37,679 nt of DNA from VGWB01 sp964480945 (GTDB taxonomy: Bacteria; Bacteroidota; Ignavibacteria; UBA10030). Location: contig CAYZRX010000032.1 in the NCBI GenBank assembly GCA_964480945.1, positions 1 through 37,679 on the forward strand, read 5' to 3'. The position numbers were made by a program, and so were the translations under genes. Shown here one piece after another: positions 31,860 through 37,679 of this stretch; the stretch's first letter is position 1; each line of letters opens with the position of its first letter. The notes beneath the pieces were generated by a model that saw nothing but the letters and a program-made list of their open reading frames with translations, ran no database searches and had not been told where the DNA came from.

Positions 31860-34778
31860 ATGAATATATCACCTTTTGAAGAAAACGGATTTCAATCGCG
31901 ACAGATCGGCCCTCATGAGCATGACCTCCCTCACATGCTCAAAGCCGTAGGTGTCGAATCGTTGGACGAGCTGATCGATCAGACGATCCCGGCGTCCATC
32001 CGCCTGAAGGAGGACCTGAAGGTCCAGGCCCCGCTCAGCGAGTTCAAGTTCCTCCAGACGCTGAGAGCCGTGGCCGCCAAGAACAAAGTCATGAAGTCCT
32101 ACCTGGGACAAGGATACTACGGTTGCGTTACGCCGAGCGTCATTCAGCGGAACATTTTTGAGAACCCGGGATGGTACACGCAGTACACCCCCTATCAGCC
32201 TGAGGTCTCCCAGGGAAGGCTGGAGGCGCTCCTGAACTACCAGACGATGGTGATGGACCTGACCGGCATGCAGGTGGCCAATGCATCCCTGCTGGACGAA
32301 GGAACGGCGGCGGCAGAAGCGATGACGATGGCGTATGGCATCGTGAACAAGCAGGCGGACGGCCACCCGGCGAAGAAATTCTTTGTATCCGACACATGCT
32401 ACGTGCAGACGGTCGATGTGATTCGGACTCGGGCGTCGGCGATCGGCATCGAGGTTGTCGTCGGGGACCACAAGAAGGCGGCCCTCGACAAATCCTACTT
32501 TGGTGCGATCGTGCAGTATCCCGCTGATGATGGATCCGTGCACGATTTCCGGCGGCTGATCGAGGATGTCCACAAGGTCGGGGCGCTCGTCATTGTCGCG
32601 TCGGATCTGTTGAGCTTGGCATTGCTTGCACCGCCGGGGGAATTCGGCGCGGATGTCGTTGTCGGGAATTCTCAGCGGTTCGGGGTGCCGATGGGATATG
32701 GCGGTCCCCACGCGGCGTTTTTTGCCACGAGGGAAGAACACATCCGTCATATGCCGGGAAGGATCATCGGCGTCTCCATCGATGCGCAAGGGAATCAGGC
32801 ATACCGGATGGCTCTCCAGACCCGCGAGCAGCACATCCGCAGGGAAAAAGCAACGTCCAATATCTGCACCGCACAAGCGTTGCTGGCAATTATGGCGGGA
32901 ATGTACGCCGTTTACCACGGTCCGGAAGGTATCGAGAGAATCGCATCTCGTGTTCACCTGTTGGCAACAATGCTCGCCGCGGAGCTGAAGGAACTTGGTT
33001 ACCACCAGCTCAACCAGGTGTATTTCGACACGCTTCGCATCGCTGCGACAGATCGATCGCTTGCGTCGAGGATACACCAGCTTGCGGTCGAGGCCGGCTA
33101 CAACTTCAGAAAGTTCGACGACGAGCACATCGGGATTGCCCTCGATGAGACGACGGAACTGGAAGATGTCGTCAAGATCAAAGGGGTTTTCGCGGCCGCG
33201 AAGCGGAGTGCAGTGCAGGGGAACGATCTCGCCAAGAAATACGCGGACCTCCGGGTCTCATTTCCTGAACCGTTCGAGCGGAAGAGCAAATATCTTCAGC
33301 ATCCGATCTTTCGAAGTTATCGTTCGGAAACGGAGATGATGCGGTACATCAAGAGCCTCGAGAATCGTGACCTGTCGCTTGCTCACTCGATGATTCCGCT
33401 CGGTTCATGCACGATGAAGCTCAACGCTGCCTCCGAGTTGATGCCCGTGAGCTGGCCGGAGTTTGCGCAGCTTCATCCCTTCGCCCCGCCCGATCAGGCA
33501 GGCGGGTATCAGATCCTCTTCCAGGAGCTCGAGGATGCGCTCTGCGCAATGACCGGATTGGCTGCGGCATCGCTGCAGCCAAACTCGGGGGCTCAGGGCG
33601 AGTTCACCGGCCTGATGGTGATCCGCGCCTACCACACGGATCGGGGGGAGGAGCGTCGGAATGTTGCCCTCATCCCGTCGTCTGCGCACGGGACGAATCC
33701 CGCGAGCGCCGCGATGGCGGGATTCAAAGTCGTGGTCGTCAACTGTGATGAGATGGGGAACATCTCACTGGACGACCTTCGGGCGAAGGCGGCGTCGTAC
33801 AAAGAGACGCTTGCCGCGTTGATGGTCACCTATCCGTCGACGCACGGCGTCTTCGAAGAACAGATCAAGGAGATTTGTGAAATCGTTCATCTGAACGGCG
33901 GGTTGGTCTACATGGACGGTGCGAACCTGAACGCGCAGGTGGGGCTGACGAGCCCGTCGGTCATCGGCGCGGATGTGTGCCACATCAATCTTCACAAGAC
34001 CTTCGGCATACCGCACGGCGGCGGCGGCCCCGGGATGGGACCGATCTGCGTCGCTCAACATCTTGCTCCGTATCTGCCGGGCCATCCGGTCGTCAAAGTC
34101 GGAGGGAGCAAAGCCATCCACGCCGTGTCGTCGGCACCATGGGGAAGCGCGAGCATCCTCCTGATTTCGTACGGTTATATCAAGATGCTGGGAGCCGAGG
34201 GAGTGACGAATGCTACGAAATATGCCATCCTGAATGCCAACTACCTGAAAGCCCGGCTTGAGGGAGACTATCCTGTCCTCTATCAAGGGAAGAACGGCCG
34301 GGTCGGCCACGAGTTCATTCTTAACACGAAGCAATTCAAAGAGGAAGCGAACGTCGATGTAGAGGATATCGCGAAGCGCCTGATGGATTACAGCTTCCAC
34401 GCGCCCACGGTCTCGTTCCCGGTGCATGGAACGCTGATGATCGAACCGACGGAGAGCGAATCGAAAGCAGAGCTCGATCGATTCGCCGAGGCGTTGATCG
34501 CCATCCGGAAGGAGATGCAGAATATCATCGACGGCAAGTCCGACAAGGTCGATAATCTCCTCAAGAACGCTCCTCATACAGCCCAGGTGGTTACGAGCGA
34601 TGAGTGGAAGCATCCGTACTCGCGTGCCGAGGCGGCCTACCCGCTAGCGTATCTGAAGCAGCGGAAGTTCTGGCCCGCCGCTGGCCGGATCAACAATACG
34701 TACGGCGACCGGAATCTCATGTGCTCGTGTCCGCCCGTCGAGGAGTATGCGGAGAAGGCTCTGGAGGGGAGCGCCTGA
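31860..34778 (+). CDS. gcvP: Glycine dehydrogenase (decarboxylating), P-protein, full-length
   Basis: A 972-residue single-chain P-protein of the glycine cleavage system, which decarboxylates glycine with PLP and passes aminomethyl to the H-protein lipoyl arm. Both halves are fused, as in E. coli, rather than split into gcvPA and gcvPB. The PLP Lys713 lies in HINLHKTFGIPHGGGGPGMG (positions 708-727), and NSGAQGEFTGL and SSAHGTNPASAAMAG precede it. ATG 31860 comes 10 bases after the rnc stop without a clear ribosome binding site; the frame is open farther upstream inside rnc. The gcvT, gcvH and lpd genes are not in the window. Confidence 0.96.
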   Translation: MNISPFEENGFQSRQIGPHEHDLPHMLKAVGVESLDELIDQTIPASIRLKEDLKVQAPLSEFKFLQTLRAVAAKNKVMKSYLGQGYYGCVTPSVIQRNIFENPGWYTQYTPYQPEVSQGRLEALLNYQTMVMDLTGMQVANASLLDEGTAAAEAMTMAYGIVNKQADGHPAKKFFVSDTCYVQTVDVIRTRASAIGIEVVVGDHKKAALDKSYFGAIVQYPADDGSVHDFRRLIEDVHKVGALVIVASDLLSLALLAPPGEFGADVVVGNSQRFGVPMGYGGPHAAFFATREEHIRHMPGRIIGVSIDAQGNQAYRMALQTREQHIRREKATSNICTAQALLAIMAGMYAVYHGPEGIERIASRVHLLATMLAAELKELGYHQLNQVYFDTLRIAATDRSLASRIHQLAVEAGYNFRKFDDEHIGIALDETTELEDVVKIKGVFAAAKRSAVQGNDLAKKYADLRVSFPEPFERKSKYLQHPIFRSYRSETEMMRYIKSLENRDLSLAHSMIPLGSCTMKLNAASELMPVSWPEFAQLHPFAPPDQAGGYQILFQELEDALCAMTGLAAASLQPNSGAQGEFTGLMVIRAYHTDRGEERRNVALIPSSAHGTNPASAAMAGFKVVVVNCDEMGNISLDDLRAKAASYKETLAALMVTYPSTHGVFEEQIKEICEIVHLNGGLVYMDGANLNAQVGLTSPSVIGADVCHINLHKTFGIPHGGGGPGMGPICVAQHLAPYLPGHPVVKVGGSKAIHAVSSAPWGSASILLISYGYIKMLGAEGVTNATKYAILNANYLKARLEGDYPVLYQGKNGRVGHEFILNTKQFKEEANVDVEDIAKRLMDYSFHAPTVSFPVHGTLMIEPTESESKAELDRFAEALIAIRKEMQNIIDGKSDKVDNLLKNAPHTAQVVTSDEWKHPYSRAEAAYPLAYLKQRKFWPAAGRINNTYGDRNLMCSCPPVEEYAEKALEGSA

Positions 34779-34783
34779 TTGCG

Positions 34784-35194
34784 ATGGCGGTCGGGGAGGA
34801 TGAGAGTCTGAGACAGATCTTGAAGGAAGCGAAAAGCATTGCGGTGGTTGGCGCGTCGCCGAACCCGTGGCGCGATAGCGGAACGATCGCCCAGTTTCTG
34901 AGGGAGAAGGGATACACGGTCTTCCCGGTCAATCCCAAGTATGACGAGGTGCTGGGTCACAAGTGTTTCCCGAGCCTGACTTCGATTGAGCAGCCGGTTG
35001 ACATTGTCGACATCTTTCGGCGCTCGGAAGAGGTTCCTCCAGTCGTCGACGAGGCAATTCACATCGGTGCGCGTACCGTCTGGATGCAGCTCGGCGTAGT
35101 CAGTCCTGAGGCGGCGGCCCGAGCCGAGGAAGGCGGGCTTCGTGTCATTATGGATCGGTGCATAGCGATCGATTATCGAAGATTGATGAAATGA
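34784..35194 (+). CDS. CoA-binding-domain protein (YccU-like)
   Basis: A 136-residue stand-alone CoA-binding (Rossmann) domain. SIAVVGASPNPWRDSGTIAQ (about 18-37) is the nucleotide loop, followed by KGYTVFPVNPKYDEVLGHKC, and ARTVWMQLGV precedes the C-terminal VIMDRCIAIDY. Proteins of this type bind CoA-like ligands; no catalytic role is established for most. The start is ATG 34784, five bases after the gcvP stop, with GGAGGGGAG a little far upstream. It is the last gene before the operon terminator. Confidence 0.88.
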   Translation: MAVGEDESLRQILKEAKSIAVVGASPNPWRDSGTIAQFLREKGYTVFPVNPKYDEVLGHKCFPSLTSIEQPVDIVDIFRRSEEVPPVVDEAIHIGARTVWMQLGVVSPEAAARAEEGGLRVIMDRCIAIDYRRLMK

Positions 35195-35217
35195 GCTCGG
35201 GACGAAAGCATGCTCTC

Positions 35218-35248
35218 AACCCCCTTCCATCGGTCTGGAAGGGGTTTT
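35218..35248 (+). terminator. Rho-independent terminator at the end of the long operon
   Basis: AACCCCCTTCCA (35218-35229) pairs with TGGAAGGGGTT (35236-35246) around a 6-base loop, with one unpaired C, followed by TT (35247-35248). This is a strong hairpin. Confidence 0.88.
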
Positions 35249-35297
35249 CGTTTACCGAGACGAGCACCGCCTCGACAGATATCCGCCGGGGAGACTG

Positions 35298-36611
35298 ATG
35301 ATGGAAGCGAAGGGATCTATGCGACGAATGGTGTTGGTTGGTTTACTGTGGTGCTGCTGGTGCCCGAACCTTGAGGCAAGCGCAGGGGCGGATTCATCGC
35401 TCGTCGTTAGCAGGATCGTTGTGACCGGAAACGAGATGACCAAAGACTACGTGATCCTGCGCGAGATGTCGCTGAAGGTTGGGGGTCCGCTGACGGCCGA
35501 AGCTTTGGAGAATGATCAGAAGCGCATATACAGTCTCGAGCTGTTCAACAAAGTCGACGTTGACTACGAAGCGGAAGGGCACGAAGCTACCGTCTACGTT
35601 CGCGTCTCGGAACGGTGGTACATTTTCCCCTTTCCCGTTCTCGGCTTCAAGTACCGAGACATCAAGAAGCTTTACTATGGAGCAGGCCTCATCCACGAAA
35701 ACTTTCGCGGTCGGAACGAGAAGATCTTCGGATCATTCGCGTTCGGCTTCGATCGCTGGGTGAGCCTCACCTATCAGAACCCCAAGCTTACCGATGGCGA
35801 CGATATCTTTTTCAAAGGATATGTCAGCTACAGTCACGTGCAGAATCAAAACATCAGCCAGGGATTGTACGATCAGCAGGTGTTCTCTGCGAGCGCATAC
35901 CTCGGCAAGCGGTTCGGCTTGTACAACACTCTCTTGGGCTACATTGGATATGAGGACTGGCTGGTCTCAGAGCCCGGAGAGGGGAGGACCGCTTCACCGA
36001 CCGGTCGCGATCGTTATCCCTCTCTTGGTCTTCAGTATACAATTGATGCCCGCGACATCAGGGAGTATCCGACCGCGGGGCATCTGATTCTTTTGTCGGC
36101 AACGAAGATCGGGTTGGGTCACGACGTCGATCTCCTTCGGTACCATGCTGATGTACGCGGCTACCAGCCGTTGGGAGACGGAATCGCTCTCTGCGGCAGA
36201 GTTCACGGGAGCCTTGTGAGCGGCGGCATCGTCCCGGCGTATCTTCACGCCTATTTTGGCTACCGGGAACGGCTCCGAGGTTATTTCGACACCGTTCTCG
36301 AGGGTGAAGACATCGTTGGGTGCAATGCCGAGCTACGCGTTCCCATCCTCACGCCCCGCTATCACACGGTCTCTGCGTCGTTCTTGCCGCCGGAATTCAG
36401 AGTGTGGCGGTACGGACTCTATGCCGGGGTTTTCGCGGATGCGGGGACTATATGGTATCGAACGACTCCATTTGTCAAAGCGCCGTGGTATTCCGGATGC
36501 GGTGCCGGCTTGCATTTCCTGTTGCCCTACAGCATCGTGATACGGACGGAATATGCCATGAGCCAGCGGTGGAAAGGACAGTTTGTTCTTGATTTCGATG
36601 CCTCGTTCTGA
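35298..36611 (+). CDS. Omp85-family outer-membrane protein with one POTRA domain (BamA/TamA-like)
   Basis: A 437-residue protein. A signal peptide (about 8-30, ending near EASA) is followed by a single POTRA domain (about 36-115). A 16-strand-type beta-barrel then extends to the C-terminal Phe (VLDFDASF), the usual outer-membrane assembly signal. The conserved Omp85 motif appears as RERLRGYFD near residue 325. A single POTRA and short length set it apart from BamA (five POTRAs, ~800 residues); it may insert or export a specific substrate or lipid. ATG 35298, 35301 (best spacing from GGGGAG) and 35319 are all possible starts. Cysteines cluster in the signal peptide (WCCWC), but no clear lipobox is present. 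Confidence 0.85.
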   Translation: MMEAKGSMRRMVLVGLLWCCWCPNLEASAGADSSLVVSRIVVTGNEMTKDYVILREMSLKVGGPLTAEALENDQKRIYSLELFNKVDVDYEAEGHEATVYVRVSERWYIFPFPVLGFKYRDIKKLYYGAGLIHENFRGRNEKIFGSFAFGFDRWVSLTYQNPKLTDGDDIFFKGYVSYSHVQNQNISQGLYDQQVFSASAYLGKRFGLYNTLLGYIGYEDWLVSEPGEGRTASPTGRDRYPSLGLQYTIDARDIREYPTAGHLILLSATKIGLGHDVDLLRYHADVRGYQPLGDGIALCGRVHGSLVSGGIVPAYLHAYFGYRERLRGYFDTVLEGEDIVGCNAELRVPILTPRYHTVSASFLPPEFRVWRYGLYAGVFADAGTIWYRTTPFVKAPWYSGCGAGLHFLLPYSIVIRTEYAMSQRWKGQFVLDFDASF

Positions 36612-36613
36612 GC

Positions 36614-37330
36614 ATGGACCATTTCTACGTCGACCAGGAGGATATTCAGGGGCAAACGCTGGTTCTTCGCGGGGACGAACAGAAACATCTCGTCCGCGTG
36701 CTCCGGAAGAAGGTAGGAGATCGCATCAGTGCGACGGATGGCTTGGACAATTCCTACACCGTGGTCATCCGATCCCTCGACCGGCATCTCGCCGAGTGTG
36801 AGATCCTGGAGACCATGCCCCGTTTGAATGAACCAATGGTGGATGTGACACTCGCTGCCTCCCTGCTTCGGAACCCGGCTCGCCTCGATTTTCTCGTGGA
36901 GAAAGCAACGGAAGCCGGAGTGCGAACGATCGTTCCCCTGCTCTGCGAGCGTACCGTCCCCAAGCATGAGAAGCACTCTCGGCTGGAGAAGATCGCGCTG
37001 GCTGCGCTGAAGCAGTCTGTTCGCTCCCACCTTCCGCGCATCTCCACCCTTATGGAGTTTGACGAGCTTGTTCGTCACGCAGATCACTATGGCCTGCGGC
37101 TGATTCCACACGAAGGAACAGACCGCTCTCAGTTCGTGGGCGAGGTCGTCAAGGCTCGCGCCGATGCGGAATCGATTCTCATTGCGGTTGGTCCCGAGGG
37201 CGGGTTCACCGAGCGCGAGCTCGAGCTGGCTCGGGAAAATGGATTCATACCGGTCTCGCTGGGGCCGAGAAGGTTGCGGTCGGAGACAGCCGCGGTCTTG
37301 GCCGTGGGCTGGTGTGTCGGTGAGCGATGA
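36614..37330 (+). CDS. rsmE: 16S rRNA (uracil1498-N3)-methyltransferase
   Basis: A 238-residue RsmE of the SPOUT family, which methylates U1498 of 16S rRNA with S-adenosylmethionine. The N-terminal PUA-like domain holds EQKHLVRVLRKKVGD (22-36). The knot region carries GPEGGF (193-198) and LGPRRLRSETA (216-226), the SAM-binding trefoil knot. The ATG follows the Omp85-like stop by 2 bases, so the two are co-transcribed. The C-terminus is short but complete. Confidence 0.94.
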   Translation: MDHFYVDQEDIQGQTLVLRGDEQKHLVRVLRKKVGDRISATDGLDNSYTVVIRSLDRHLAECEILETMPRLNEPMVDVTLAASLLRNPARLDFLVEKATEAGVRTIVPLLCERTVPKHEKHSRLEKIALAALKQSVRSHLPRISTLMEFDELVRHADHYGLRLIPHEGTDRSQFVGEVVKARADAESILIAVGPEGGFTERELELARENGFIPVSLGPRRLRSETAAVLAVGWCVGER

Positions 37331-37405
37331 GGGGAAAGCGTCTGAAGATGCATCGTCGTGGTGTGAGTGTTTGAACAATGAACAACAGCAGAGGAAGTAC
37401 GTGAA

Positions 37406-37679
37406 GTGAAGATCATTATCGTAGGGGCGGGGGAAGTGGGGTTCCACCTTGCAAAGATTCTCTCACAGGAGAAGCACGACATCACGGTTCTTGACACGAA
37501 CGATGAGCGCTTGGGGTACGCGAACGAGTCTCTTGATGTAATGACGGTCGAGGGAGGGGGTAGCCGGATCAGCTCGCTGCAGCGCGCGGGCGCGCCGGAA
37601 GCCGACATGCTGATCGCTGTTACCTCGATCGACGAGGTGAACCTCACGTCGTGCCTGCTGGCCGGGAAGCTCGGCACGA
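37406..37679 (+). CDS. trkA: Trk potassium uptake regulatory protein TrkA (3' truncated by window edge)
   Basis: The first 91 residues of a TrkA/RCK protein. GTG 37406 follows GAGGAAG. The frame opens MKIIIVGAGEVGFHLAKILS, a Rossmann NAD(H)-binding loop (GAGEVG, 7-12), and continues VLDTNDERL with the acidic residue that binds the ribose. The remaining RCK_N and RCK_C domains lie beyond the window. TrkA gates the TrkH/TrkG potassium channel in response to nucleotides. It lies 75 bases downstream of rsmE. Confidence 0.88.
   Translation, partial: MKIIIVGAGEVGFHLAKILSQEKHDITVLDTNDERLGYANESLDVMTVEGGGSRISSLQRAGAPEADMLIAVTSIDEVNLTSCLLAGKLGT

Noticed and set aside
31869..33128. 419-codon minus-strand open frame inside gcvP
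   Set aside because: It mirrors the conserved P-protein frame; high-GC coding commonly leaves the opposite strand open.
1..37679. CRISPR array, tRNA or rRNA genes
   Set aside because: I saw no regularly spaced repeats and no tRNA-like or rRNA-like segments in the gaps between genes.

Overview
The window looks like a chromosomal segment from a diderm (LPS-bearing) bacterium of the Bacteroidota/Ignavibacteriota/Chlorobiota (FCB) group. Four things support this: a PorZ-like double-propeller protein with a C-terminal sorting-type domain (21575-23878), a PUR-alpha/DUF3276 protein typical of that group (24102-24392), Kdo transferase WaaA, and an Omp85-type outer-membrane protein. The placement is an inference and I cannot name a genus. 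Base composition looks fairly GC-rich and even throughout. I see no rRNA, tRNA, CRISPR array, prophage or intact insertion sequence.

Layout. 1-4621 (+): the end of a Lon-type protease, then hpnC-hpnD-hpnE, the three-enzyme route from farnesyl diphosphate to squalene. 4622-4932: a palindromic repeat between convergent genes. 4933-10004 (-): waaA-larC-priA. 10379-13098 (+): a cNMP-GAF-histidine kinase fusion, a macrodomain protein and a small membrane protein. 13130-15210 (-): a histone-deacetylase-family amidohydrolase and an M20 peptidase. 15211-15802: a gene-poor strip holding an ABC-ATPase remnant, a MITE-like inverted-repeat element and a promoter. 15803-18326 (+): four tightly packed genes (unknown, HhH-GPD DNA glycosylase, alpha/beta hydrolase, unknown helical protein). 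18330-18647 (-): two tiny membrane ORFs in one frame, separated only by a TAG. 19358-24392 (+): Crp/Fnr regulator, PHP phosphoesterase, ribH, PorZ-like protein, PUR protein and a strong terminator. 24487-35248 (+): a long probable operon yceD-rpmF-plsX-fabH-fabD-fabG-acpP-fabF-rnc-gcvP-CoA-binding protein, with a promoter at one end and a terminator at the other. 35298-end (+): Omp85-like protein, rsmE and the start of trkA.

Working together: the long operon couples ribosome biogenesis (YceD, L32, RNase III) to phospholipid and fatty-acid initiation and elongation (PlsX, FabHDGF, ACP), with glycine decarboxylase at its distal end. Five candidate promoters share one layout, TTGnnT-like box, 17 bases, (T/C)AnnTT, which also satisfies the Bacteroidota TAnnTTT pattern in most cases.

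Most of the window is conserved housekeeping. The less ordinary signals are regulatory or small-scale: a perfect 18-bp palindrome over the -10 box of the Crp/Fnr gene, an 11-bp direct repeat with 22-bp period interleaved with a terminator-like hairpin before plsX, the TAG-split pair of tiny membrane ORFs, and the degenerate ABC ATPase next to the MITE-like element.
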